Positions 11,020 through 22,807 of a stretch of 64,000 bases of DNA are shown in pieces (the first letter of the stretch is position 1; each line of letters opens with the position of its first letter). The notes under the pieces were generated by a model. It had not been told where the DNA came from, did no database searches, and saw only the letters and a program-made list of their open reading frames with translations. Location of the stretch: the NCBI GenBank assembly GCA_963931925.1, contig OZ007571.1, positions 57,113,754-57,177,753 on the forward strand, in the 5' to 3' direction. Made by a program: the position numbers and the translations under genes. The stretch comes from Onchidella celtica. Its lineage: Eukaryota > Mollusca > Gastropoda > Systellommatophora > Onchidiidae.

Positions 11020-13315
11020 TTATCTAACTTTGACCCAAAACATATTTTCAGGCCAACTGTACATTTTCTCCAAATTCGCGTCCAACAACTTTCGACCATT
11101 CATATCCTCCGCAGGCAACATATTGTGGTACAATAAAAACTTCGCCATGTCCTTCCCTTTCGAAGAATATCTATGGAACAATATCTCCATTAAAAGAACT
11201 CTCACATCAACAAGCATGAAGAAATTGGAAGCACACATGAAAGCATCCGGCTCTGAACCTTCTATATCCATTTTCAAAAAGACACTGGCATTAGGTCGTA
11301 TATACGGCACAAGATCGTCAAGGCAAACAGCGTCCACCAGTATCTGGGTACCATCAGGAGCTGAACTTGGACCATTCTGAAGTCCATCCGGAGAGGAGTC
11401 ACTGATAGTAACGTGCATCGCTTCTTCATTATCAGTTTGAGATCTGGGCGTCTTTATGCCTTGGATAATCTCAGTGGCAGTTGGTTTGAGTACTTTCTGA
11501 GCCCCCTTGTCCTCAACATGAATATTGTACTCTTTCACTTCTGTGCCCCCAAGGTTGAGATCACCTTTCAAGTAAACATACATCTTCATGCGTTTACTGT
11601 AGACGGCGTTGTGCAAAGTGGTAATGAGATCTGAATATCTGGGCCGATTCTTTCTCTCATAACCCATGGATTGTAGTAATCCTTCAACATCTTCATCCTG
11701 GGGATCACGTAAGGTCATGGCGTCATCGTTTGTTGCAATAGATAGCTGGATGAGGGCTAGGTTTGAAGGCAAGATATCCACCGCCAAAGCAGGTTTTCCA
11801 AGACTAGCAGCAAACAGGGTAAAAACACCAATGTTACAGCCAAGATCTACCAGCTGTGTCTCTGGATACGTCTGTGAGGGAAGAGAAAACAAGAAGATGT
11901 GACTAGCCAGTTCAGACTATTACTTTCTATAATTATATAGGCCTATCCCCAACAGCCAAAGCATATTCCAGCTCTAGGAATACTACAGTTCTAAAGTAAA
12001 TGTAAAAAAAATAATGCAACCTACTGCTTTTAATATATTATCTTTGGGATCCAGTTTCAGGATACCTGTTGTCATTGAGGGAGTTTATGGTCGGTGTTTT
12101 CGTCTCCAAATACAAATAATTCTTTGTTCACTTGTAAATCGCCAAATGCATTTTTCAGCCACATTCATTCTAAAAGTATACATGTATTTGAACTTGATTC
12201 ACAGCAGAACAAGAGACAGTCCAACTTCTTCACTGATTGATACTGCTGTTCGAAAAACAAACGTTTATTTGTTTTCCAACAGGCAGCTTTGCTCTTTCAA
12301 ATGATGAAAACATGGGACTCAGATTAATTTTGGTAAATATTCTTCACGATGAATGCTAATTTAGTTTTGTGGTTTCATTATATCAAGTACACAATGTTTT
12401 GTCATAACTGAAAAAAGACAGATGGAAAGATCCATCTCACCGCCACCGTCAGTGGAGAAAACAAAAAGTATAGAAAACCGTGCCAACAATACTCTTGATG
12501 ATAATAATAACAATAATTAATTAGGTACTGGTAAGAATTCTTATTTTCCCTAGACTATTGGCATTTTCAAAATATTGATTGTTTAAGGAACTCACCCTGA
12601 AAAATTCTTCCATCTGGAATACAAGATCCATCTCCCATTCTCCCGTATCTCGTAGACTGTTGGAGATGAAGTTGTCATGGTATGGATAATGAACACAAAT
12701 TTTAGTAGGAACTGCCGCGTGGGAAACATGCAAACTGACGCAGTCTGGTAAGCGCTGATATTTTCGTAGCTGCCTAATGTTTATTGATGGTGGATTGTGT
12801 CCGTCATACTGTTTTTTTCTCGGATTTGAAGACTTAGGACGTGTATTTCCAACTGTTTCATTTCTGACAACCTCATTTAACCATGTCCTTCCAAATCCCG
12901 AAAAGTCCAAGTTTTGTAAATAAAAAACTTTCGCTGGCGAGAATTCCTGTTTGTCTTGATGATGAATTGCTGCTACCGCTTTCTTTGGCAGCAAGACGGG
13001 AAATGTGTCGTTTTCATTACTTCGGCGGTCTTTGTTGAAGTACAGCGGGAACATGTCCAGTAATCTGGTAGTTTGGTGCTTGATAGGTCCCCGTGTTGTT
13101 TGCTTAGAGTCGTCCAGGAATACTTGAAACAGTTGAGAAGTCAAGATTTTTCCCCTACCGTTACCGCCGGCTTGACTTTCGTCGCAAAGCCAAACCGGTT
13201 TCGGTATCAGCAGAACTGCCAGATAAACACAAGCAATGACAACCATACGCAAAAGCCATATCCGCAAGCAAGTGTGTGAATTCCCCAACTTCAAAAGGCG
13301 AGTAAATTTGCCCAT
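11020..13315 (-). CDS. FkbM-type methyltransferase, type II membrane protein (gene B)
   Basis: Two exons: 12596-13315 and 11020-11871, joined in phase 0 at GTGAGT and CACAG, giving 523 aa. The N-terminus is basic with a signal-anchor at about residues 21-37, followed by PKPVWLC, which matches PRPTWLSC in gene A. The stem ends in a block shared with gene A: Cys-Val ... Cys-(V/I)-His ... SLR...G-WE-D ... ME just before the intron. Exon 2 has the SAM motif LVDLGCNIGVF (from residue 247), AVDILPSNL, HNAVY, LGGTEV and KMDIEGSEP (440-448). It lacks gene A's long insert, so its domain is closer to the usual FkbM length. Same intron position and phase, order and strand show that A and B are tandem duplicates. 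Predicted to be Golgi/ER-anchored with the catalytic part in the lumen; substrate unknown. Confidence 0.87.
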
Positions 13316-16300
13316 TTCCTATTTTACCTCCAATCAGGACGAATGTCTAAGCTCACTTGGCAATTTGTTCTGATCATCATGCATTAGAACAGCACCCACG
13401 AGTCTGAGTGGGCCTCTGACCTAAAATAAAAAGACAACAACCAACAACCCTATAGGCGATGACGTGTTATTAGTAAAACATCTTGTAGGGGACTTGGGAC
13501 AAGCATGGCTACACTTTCGATGGAAGGGAAAACTCGGATCTAAGCGAGAATGCTACGAACTTAGTAACGTAGCGGTATGTATTTTAAAAAAATGTCCGTT
13601 GTTATATTTTCCACAGTGGAACTAAAAGATTTAAATCATCATTATTACTACTATTTTTCGGTTTTGTTTTACACTCATCAAGCTATGTCTTACTCACGAA
13701 GCCACTGAGCTGTTTATTGATCTGTGGTGCTTGGTGGAGAATCGGATTCTTAAAAAGTTGCCAAGGAAATCCACAGGCGCATTGCATGTAATTTTCTAAT
13801 TACCTTTGAGAACAATTTATCCACAAACTAGCTCCTTAAAAACTTGGCTTATTCCATTATTTTTTATCCCCGTAAGTTTTATGGCTGGATGTTCAGCCGT
13901 TGTTTTTTAAAATTCTTTTCAAGAATATTATGTGCAAAATAACGTACCTCCGACAAAATGTTATGCGGTTTCAGAATCTCTAAAAACCGCGCTTGCGACA
14001 ACACACTCGACAACTGAACCCTGGCTGGTAGGTTCCAATAAAACTTGAAATCATTACAACAATCAAAACAATGCATTAAAAAACAACAACAACAAACATT
14101 GTGTCGCTATCGATTTTCATCAGATGTTTGTGAAAGTGAAATGTTCTGATGACATGCTTTTTTTTTTTTTCACCGTACTGCCACTGTGACATAAATTTGC
14201 AACCAGATGAACAATCACATTTTTGAAGACGGTATTGGTAAGCTCCGTGTATATATTATATATGTGGTTTTGTATATGCTGTAGACCGCTGGAAATTTAG
14301 TCCTAGACAAAACATGGAGCCTTCAAGTTATATTGCACACCTCCTTCCGTAGGCCTACCGTTGATTGTCAGTTTGGACATTCATATCACTTCGTATCCTG
14401 ATTCCTAACCACATATTCCACCAACAAATCGAGCCATATGATTATATCAGCATTACGTTGATCACACAAACACGATAATTTCAGACAGCCTAATAACAAT
14501 TGGGGCCCTAATAATGGATAGCCAGGCGAACCTGCTCAAAATGGTACTGTCTACTCCCAGCCATGAGGAAGTATCCATAGCCTACTATCCTGAAATATAA
14601 TGGTAAACATACGGTTGCTGTTAATGGCTGTTCTGCAAAAACTCGTTTGTCACTGGCATAAATCTGATTGCTACTTACATGAAAGTTGCCGGGCAAATAT
14701 TGGTATCGAACGTCCGGACTCACAGAAAAAATGTCATCAAACGTGGCATCATGTATCATTAAAACTAAACATTCATCCGCCTAGTAGAACGCCAGATCGA
14801 GCTTCGAGGCCTTCAAAATATGCTTCTGGGCATGTCAGTTATCGCCATTGATAAGAGAATTTGTCTGATCTGAAACTAGCCGTACGTGCTACTGATAGTG
14901 TACGTCTCTGTTAACTGTGTCAGACATTCCCGCGCTGTTTACCAGTCCAGCGTTGCCATAAGCCTTTATAATGTGTGTTAAACTTAACGCTCTGAATCAT
15001 TCCCTTAGGACCTTTTTTTTTTTAATTGAACGTGAAACAAGATCCGGTTATTTCGTACACAATCCAATACGTGAATTATATCCTACAGCTAAATATAGCA
15101 AATCAGTGGCTACTAGATCTATATTTAAGTAAGGCCTTTTTTTTTTTTTTTAAGATATATCTCAAATGTAGCAAGATGGTCTTAAAAAGTTTCAGGTGAC
15201 ACATTAGCATTAGCAGAGACCTTGGTGCTAGGGCCAGATGAGGCGGAGAAAGACTGAAATTAGGCTAGATGCATCGGCGGCTGGCATGTCTACTGTTGTA
15301 ACACGTGCATCCAGTAAAATGACTACAGTCATAGATCTCAAAATATGATAATTCCATTGAGCATAATTATTTTCCCCACTGCAAATTACTTTGACACTTC
15401 TAAATTGGAAAAGCGAATATAGCCAAACTCTTCAGACAGAGCTAGGGAGCATAACCTACCGAAAAACAGGCTTCACGTTGCACCTGTAGGTGAAATATAA
15501 TATGCATTAAGAAATGTAAATCCTCTAAAAGGAAAGGCTGAAAATACAGAGCAGAACGGCCATCGGACTTCACAAGCATTATCAAGTCTAATACCACATG
15601 TCTGTGACAGAAGCACTCAGTTAATTCCTTAGATTTTACAAATATCTAAATTACATTAACAGGCTAGTAACTTTGGAGTTGATCCAAGTCATTATAAAAA
15701 AATTACAAAAGAAGTAAAATAATCTGAAGAGAATCCCAGTAAAATGACATTAGAGCACAGCCGTTTATTAGTTTCCAACTCGCTGAATATGCATAGTTCC
15801 ACTAGAAGTAACAGATACTATAGTCCTCTGACTTGGACGTAGTGGCCTCTTTTATATACACTGTGGTCATGTAAATCTATTCAGTGGAACCTAGACTAAC
15901 ATCCACTACTGCTTGGGCAAACTTTACAGGCAGCAGTCGCGATTGATATGTGATATTTGTTGGAGGAGGTGGGGGAGGGGGGGGGGGGCGGGGTGTAAAA
16001 CTAACATGACTAAGTATACTAAGGTCGAAGCACGCTTAAAATTTGTCGGTCCAAAAATCAGTCCATTTTTCAAAGAGGTGAGGAAACTCAAAGACCTTAA
16101 CTGTAATAACAAATACTATTTGCCTTAAATTGTAACTGGCCTAAATGATGATCGTGCTTCGATAATTAGCCTACTGTGACAAGTTTTGCTGGCTGAAAAC
16201 CGTGGTATCCCAGTGAAACTACACACTTGTGCTAATTCAGGAGGGCCCATTTCCTTGTATCGGTAGCAACTTCACGACATTTTGCAAGACGTACCGAGCC

Positions 16301-16988
16301 CTAGTTTAATTTAACCACTGTATATCCAAAGAACCGGTCCACACCACAAGGTGACAAAGATAACGTCAAGAGAAGCGTGTCGTTGACCTAAATAGCAAAT
16401 CCAGTTGCAGCGATCGCCTGTGAGCATGGATACCTGAAAGCAGCAGCTAAATGTCCTACAACTCACACGGGCATGTGACGTATCGATTGGTAATACAACA
16501 CAACTGTATAATTTCTAATTGTACTGCACCAGTTTACTGTGTGGGGCCATCCCTGAAAGGACGTGTGCTCGGCCCCTCCCCTAACCTTCCATAGTATGAA
16601 AAAAAGCGTACGTGGGGGGGGGGGGGAGTGGATTTTCTACGTGAGGCTCTGTAGCCTCCAATATGTGGCTCCTGGAAATATGTTGGCTGAGCTCTTTTTT
16701 CATCACAACAGTTTGAAAAACTGCATTCATGAGTAAATATTGTTGAAAAACGCATTTCCCAATAATTACATCCTAATAGTTATATAAACTTTTTGTAACA
16801 AAATATGTATGTAACAATAAAAGCGTGTGTGTAAATTTTGTTCTTATCTTGTGGCTCTCAAACATCTGAAGTTTATCAAGCAAGTTTGGCCACCCCTGTA
16901 CTGCAATGATGGGCTCTAGCTGTGTGGAGGAGAGACTAAGATTGTCACCGAAATTGATTATATAGGCCTATTCAGACATCGTTTTTGC
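13316..16988. other. Intergenic, upstream of FkbM gene B
   Basis: No convincing gene. Poly-G tracts lie at about 15967-15991 and 16614-16628. Open frames here are short, uninterpretable, and partly created by the G-runs. Confidence 0.5.
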
Positions 16989-17133
16989 AGAGCCGTGGGC
17001 ATACTGGGCAGTTGTCACGGGGTCCCAAGGATTTAGGAGGCCCCATGAATGCAAATTCCCGAGTTGTTGCGCAAGGAGTGGGCCACAGCCTATTGCTTTG
17101 CCCAGGGGCCCGTAACGATGTTAAGACGGCCCT
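16989..17133. mobile_element. 145-bp hAT-like MITE with 8-bp target duplication
   Basis: Flanked by a perfect 8-bp direct repeat, GTTTTTGC, at 16981-16988 and 17134-17141. The ends are inverted: left AGAGCCGT, right (reverse complement) AGGGCCGT. With the adjoining C/G they read CAGAGCCG and CAGGGCCG, typical of hAT-like ends. An 8-bp duplication is the hAT signature. No coding capacity. Confidence 0.75.
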
Positions 17134-17141
17134 GTTTTTGC

Positions 17142-17734
17142 TCTTGGAACAGTTTGGGGAAGACAGAAGTGTTCCTATAAGGGATGAGTGTTTTCGATGG
17201 TAACCGTTGTTGAAACCCGCATGGCAGTGAATTATTTAAAAATACACATTAATTGCAATGGAAAGCACCGATTCCAAAACGACAATCACAGTATGTAAAT
17301 CAGCAACATGAAGTGTAATCCTTGAAAAAGCGCTTTCTTTGTTCAATCTTTCTTCTTTTTTTTTTAAATCCAGAGCTGATTATACTGCTTCTTAGTCGGC
17401 TGTCTGTTAGTGGCTGAATTTAACTTATTAAACATGGTTATGTTTAGCCGGAAGTGTCAGTATAGTGTTATCCTGTTTGCTCCTTTTTTTTTCTTTCTCG
17501 TTGCCCTTTAACCAGAAAAAGAAAAAAGAGTGAGAGATAGAATAAGGTCTGTTATTGCAAATGTTTGCCAGTTGTCTACTTGTCACTGGTCCATACCGAA
17601 TCTAGGGGTGAGCTCTTCCTACTTTACCGAATCATCAAAAGAGGCGTCCGTTTTCTTTATTCAATCTAATTTGACTCATGTTGATAGAACAACAATGCAG
17701 AGACTCATGCCCTGACAAAACTTTAGAAGATTAG
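17142..17734. other. Intergenic, nothing recognised
   Basis: Short unique AT-rich stretch between the MITE and the 45-bp satellite. No gene or structured repeat seen. Confidence 0.4.
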
Positions 17735-19260
17735 ATGGCTCTCTCAGAGAAAGACCGATGTTACAGCATTCATAATCTGTCCAGAGTCTCCGAGATAGAC
17801 CGATGCCGCAACATTCAGGGTCAGCCCAGTGTCACAAATCCCAGACTGGGAGATGCGATGGTTATAACAGGACAACAATCACGAACGAACAAGTATAACA
17901 CTTAACAGAACAACCCATCAGACTCACACATTTATTAAACATAAATATAAAGATAAGTATAACAGTGCAATTACATACATACATACATTATATCCTTCAA
18001 GTTAACTGCCGTCCACGGCCTTCTTCCGTAAGCACACTTCCTCGGGTCCACAACCCGGTAATTACTTCTAAAGACACCTCGGCCTCAGCCTCTCCACTCA
18101 GGGTCTTAATGACACACTAGTATTCTTTCACACCACAGTCTCTCAATAGCGCCTCCCTATGGCAATACACCTTAGCCTCCTATACACTTCACGTGGCCAT
18201 AGCACGTTAATACTTCAATTCACATGAATATCTCATTCGCACAGTAATACATCCATGTCACAGTAGTACATCTTAATAGCACATTCACGATCATATATAC
18301 ATCCCTGTCTGTGGCCAGACTGCCACGACTCATGTGCTGCGACTGTCCTACACCGACAGCTTCACGCCTGGCCTATGTGTGGCCTTCGGCCCTATGCTGG
18401 CCTATCCCCTGTGCTCACCGTAGGCGGCTCTTCGGCCCGACCCCGGCACCTACAAAAATAACATTACATTGGTATAATACCATACCATTTCTGATCACTT
18501 CACCCCTCATTACAACTCATGAAGCGTACACACAATAGTTCACATTTCACTCACCAAACATCTTACGGTAACACCTCCACCGTATTACACCCTACTCACT
18601 CTCGCTACAAATCCATAAAGCTAACTTCCATCTATCGCTCATGGCGCACATTGCTATATACAGTATCAAGGACTTCCACATTCCTCACATATACTTATTT
18701 ACATCATGGTCGTAGACGAATATAATACATCAATCATAATTATCAATCATCGTTCCACCTACCAGTCATCACTGGAAACACTGTCACAATCTCCCGACTG
18801 TTCTCACTCACGTCCGTCCCCTGGGACCTTCTAACTTGCAGTGATAGTAGTACAGCGCTCTCGCCTCATGCAGACCCCCCCACTCACAACATGCACGCTT
18901 TTCATTACCCATGGGCCGGGGGTTAACTTTACTCGACCCCCTTCCCCCGTAACTACTGATCCCAGCTCACCTGCTCGTGACACCCAGAGTCTCAGAAAAA
19001 GACCGATGTTACAACATTCAGGATCAGTACAGAGTCTCGGAGAAAGATGTTACGACATTCAGGATCGGGCCAGAGATAGACCGATGTCACAACATTCAGG
19101 ATCAGTCCAGAGTCTCAAAGTAAGACCGATGTTACAATATTCAGGGTCAGATGAGAGTCTCAGAGATACACCGATCTTACAACATTCATGATCAGTCCAG
19201 AGTCTCAACGAAAGACCGATGTTACAACATCCAGGATCCAGTCCAGAGACTGAAGATTCG
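17735..19260. repeat. 45-bp satellite array, interrupted by a solo LTR
   Basis: A 45-bp unit containing GACCGATGTTACAACATTCA recurs with ACCGAT at 17754 and 17799, then at 19002, 19080, 19125, 19170 and 19215; one unit near 19047 is degenerate. Removing the LTR and one target duplication (1158 bp) restores the 45-bp register exactly between 17799 and 19002. About eight units remain. Confidence 0.92.
17830..18982 (-). mobile_element. Solo LTR, same family as the 53-60 kb retrotransposon
   Basis: On the minus strand it begins TGTCACGAG and ends TTTGTGACA, as do the LTRs at 53177-54045 and 59659-60527, with clear similarity over most of its length. It is bounded by a perfect 5-bp duplication, CCCAG (17825-17829 and 18983-18987). 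It is 1153 bp against 869 bp because of an extra block of about 310 bp (roughly 18451-18760) absent from the other LTRs. No internal region remains, as expected after LTR-LTR recombination. Confidence 0.9.
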
Positions 19261-20248
19261 ACAACAACAACGACTTGCTTAAAGTCACAGTTGAGAGAAG
19301 TGCATGATCAGTGAGTGGAGCTTGTGTCAGGATCTTTGAAGAGGAGGGTCTAGGTGAGACTGATGGGGACTTTAAGTTATCTAACGACGTAGTTGACCAT
19401 CCGTGGGACGTACAGGAAGCAAGAAATTTCTGGGCATAAATGCATGCACAGGCTGTGCGTGACATGCACTTTAATCACAGGAAGTTTTGATTTTAGTTCT
19501 TCTTACCCCGGTCAAAGTCCACTAAATCACCATTACATGTTCATCATCAATGTCATCATCATTACTATCATCAAAATTTGTCATCAAACTTCGTAATGCG
19601 AACTCTATTCATCTTTTATAAGCTAAAAGATAATGAAAGTGAGACAGGGAACTAAATGAAGATGGATCAAACTTGAAACAGTTAAAAACACCACAGTTAA
19701 GTATATTATCACTAGCCCTCAAAACAATGGCATGGTCTACCTATTAAATTTACTTACTTTATCGTAAAAAACAACAACAACAAAACTGTCGCCGATACTT
19801 TTTAATGAGGAAGTGAAATTTCGCCTTGGAGACAAACAGTTTTTTTTTCAAATCAGGTCATAGCTGACCTTAAGAAAAAAATGTAACTGGATATTTTGAT
19901 TAAAACAGTAACAATACTAGGTATCAAACAGCTCCTTAACTGCTGCAAAGCACCCGCACGAAGTTGGAATAGCCCCAGATAAAAAAAGATGTAATTAGAG
20001 AAGGCATAATTATGTTACTGAGACTGGCGCAGTTCCTAAGGCGCTACCGAGCCTGAATTGATGCCGATAAAATGCAAACTTTCACGTGCACGTAAATCTT
20101 CCAGTGGGTAAGAAAGGTGGGCTTTTCTAATTCAGTGCCGCCCGAAAATCTAGCACAATGAGTGTGTATGTTGTTACCGACACTGATACTTTATTTGCAT
20201 ATAAAGATCATAAAAGCAAATTTCTTTCGTGATCAACAAACTGTATAA
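19261..20248. other. Intergenic, nothing recognised
   Basis: No coding region, RNA gene or transposon ends recognised between the satellite and the pentanucleotide array. Confidence 0.4.
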
Positions 20249-20514
20249 TATTGTATTGTATTGTATTGTATTGTATTGTATTGTATTGTATTGTATTGTA
20301 TTGTATTGTATTGTATTGTATTGTCTTGTCTTGTATTGTATTGTATTGTATTGTATTGTATTGTATTGTATTGTATTGTATTGTATTGTCTTGTCTTGTC
20401 TTGTCTTGTCTTGTCTTGTATTGTATTGTATTGTATTGTATTGTATTGTATTGTATTGTATTGTATTGTATTGTATTGTATTGTATTGTATTGTATTGTA
20501 TTGTATTGTATTGT
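20249..20514. repeat. TTGTA pentanucleotide microsatellite
   Basis: About 266 bp, some 53 units of TTGTA, with blocks of a TTGTC variant at 20321-20330 (two units) and 20386-20415 (six units). Since 5 is not a multiple of 3 and no frame contains a stop, long false frames arise on both strands. Confidence 0.97.
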
Positions 20515-20692
20515 TGTTTTCAAGTCTCTGTTCTCGGACGATCTCTGCCCTTGTCCTCTCTTTTTCTTGTGTTTTATTTTTCTTGTTCTTGTCTTTTCTT
20601 GTTGTATTTGTATTTGTGTTTTGTAAAAGGCGGGTGGGGGGAGGGGGTTGGGGCGGGGGGAGGGGGTGTAGAGATTCGCGCTTTTTTTTTTT

Positions 20693-20910
20693 AATTTGCC
20701 AGGGCGGCGGCCTTGTTAGGCCTGCTCTTCTCGACTTCCAACTGCCAAGGTATCTTTAACGTACGCAACGTGCACACGGGCCCTCCGAGTTTTCCGTCCT
20801 TATCCGAGAAGACTAGGTGCTTGATCCTACCTACCGTAGGATCAGGGACAGGAAACTCCCCCAAATTTCTAACATGCCTGCACCGACCGGTAATCGAACC
20901 CGGTACTCTC
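20693..20910 (-). mobile_element. tRNA-derived SINE, copy 1
   Basis: Roughly 80% similar by eye to 38452-38729. On the minus strand it starts near a B-box-like GGGTTCGATTACC and continues into the shared body with CCTTGGCAGTTGGAA. The A-box end is missing. TTGTA-type pentanucleotides reappear beyond the tRNA end (20915-20935), so the SINE appears to lie within the microsatellite. Confidence 0.7.
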
Positions 20911-20939
20911 GGTATTGCATTGTATTGTATTGTCTTGAA

Positions 20940-22807
20940 TTGTATTCTAAAATGAAACAGATTTTCGTTCCTCTCTCAGAAAAAGTATGTGATCAAGTAA
21001 CTGATACTATAAGGTGATCTGGTTAGAGAGACAGACAGACAGAGAGGGAGAAAAGGGGGGGGGTCGAGGAGGGGGGGGGAACCTCGTACAAAAATGAATT
21101 AATAATCAAATTTACGTTTAGAAAACTACGATTTTATTATTTTGTTTTTGTTTTCTTTGTGTGTTCGTTTGTCCCGTGTAGATTTTTTTCTTTCTCAATG
21201 GACTGCTTAAAATCTCAAAACCAAAAATCATTCGGCCCCATTATCTTTTTAAGAGAAGAGTGAGTGATATTGTGAACGTTTCAAACTTGTTTGTGTGTAC
21301 GGGATTCAAAACAAGATGGGGGGGGGGGGTCGGATTTTGGGGACAGAACATGCTGAAGAGATAGACCAGTTTGTCTCAGCCATCTGCTAGAAAATATAGA
21401 CTCAACCCGAAGACAAGACACCCTGCAACGGACATTTTGGAATGCACCAGTCCTATTGAAGAAGGTTATCACGACCGGGCCTAACGATAGGGCCCTAATA
21501 TTTATGGTACTAACGCTTTCACAGACTGGTCTGTTTGGAGGGAAAGCTCTGTCAGACTGCAGCTTAAACTCTCCATCTCCCCCCTCCCTTCTCCAACCCT
21601 CGGCCGAACCTTGTAGGCTACTACAGCTGTTTTTCAGAATTCTGCAAGATTATTTCAACTCTTCAATAAAGAAAAAAAAAAAGGGAATTGCTTATAATGT
21701 GATTCATGTGAACTACTCGTTCTGAAAATGCAATTAACATATCCTATGAGCCTATTAAATGGCAGGTTCATGTAAGAAAAACTATCTAGCTGATAGAACA
21801 AAATCTATATTTTATTATAAAGTCGTTAAAATATCCTGTGCACAATATCAAAATGCATCGTTTACTATCACATGTATATTAAGGCAAGGGAACAGTGAAA
21901 TTGCTCATCAGCCTGCTACCTTTATGAAAAATGAATCCCCTTTGTTTGTTTGTAATTTTTTTTTCTTCTGTCAGTATCATTAGTATTATCTATTTCATAA
22001 AATAATTCTCAGCTAATTAGCCAAGCAAGACACCAGCAAATTAATAAGCCTAGTAACACATTGTAACTTTTTTCATTTTGTCCGTGTAAAACCTTTTTCA
22101 TTTCTCGTGGGATGTTCACTTTTTCAGTGGAATAAATAACTCAATGCAACGGCAGGCATTTCCCAAGGGGTAAAATGTCTCAGGAAGTCAGAAGCACCCG
22201 CTTACCCCGCCAAGGTTTTGTTTACTTTTTTTTCAGTTTTTATCCATGTTTTTACCCTAATTCATTTTCACTTTTGCCTCCCCCGACCATTCAGTAGTGT
22301 CTCTCTCACTATATCCTATGCCCCCGACTGAAATCAGTAGGTTAGACAAAATGTTCCTCTCTTTGGGGAGAGTAACAGTGAATGCACTATTGGTCAGGAA
22401 GGCCTTTGGATTCTAGAAATAAAATAGCTAAAATTGAGTTCAGTAGCCACCAGCTAAGACTGAGTACCTAGATACATACCATTTAAAAGATGTGCATTTA
22501 TTTAATTTATTTACTAAATGCTTTTTTTATTTTGAAAAGGAGTTTGAAAAAAGTTAATGTCGTTTTCTTACGGACAAAACATTTTTAGTCTTAGGCCTTA
22601 ATCTTTCTCTGCACCTGGTATGGAAAGTTTGTTTGGAATGTTGTCATGCCAGAGTATCCGCACAAGCATGCTTATTGCTTGGCCTTCAGCAACTAGCTTG
22701 ACGTTGACTTAGCACGTAATTTTGGCATGCTAAATTCGTTGTCATTCAAAATATAGATCTAATTCTCCAATAAATTGCTGTCTACAGTTCGAATAGTTTG
22801 TCATAAA
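20940..22807. other. Intergenic and upstream region of the PRXL2C-like gene
   Basis: Contains poly-G runs near 21054-21078 and 21317-21327. No other gene is evident. The last few hundred bases should hold the promoter and 5' UTR of the PRXL2C-like gene, but I cannot point to a specific core promoter element. Confidence 0.4.

Noticed and set aside
14508..14851. Overlapping frames on both strands upstream of FkbM gene B
   Set aside because: No third FkbM paralogue or other family could be seen in any frame here.
18311..18725. Plus-strand open frames in the solo LTR
   Set aside because: They read antisense through an LTR and have no protein family resemblance.
20229..20759. Long overlapping open frames on both strands with YCIVL/NTIQY-type repeats
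   Set aside because: They are translations of the TTGTA pentanucleotide array; no stop codon can arise in any frame of that unit, so their length is not evidence of coding.
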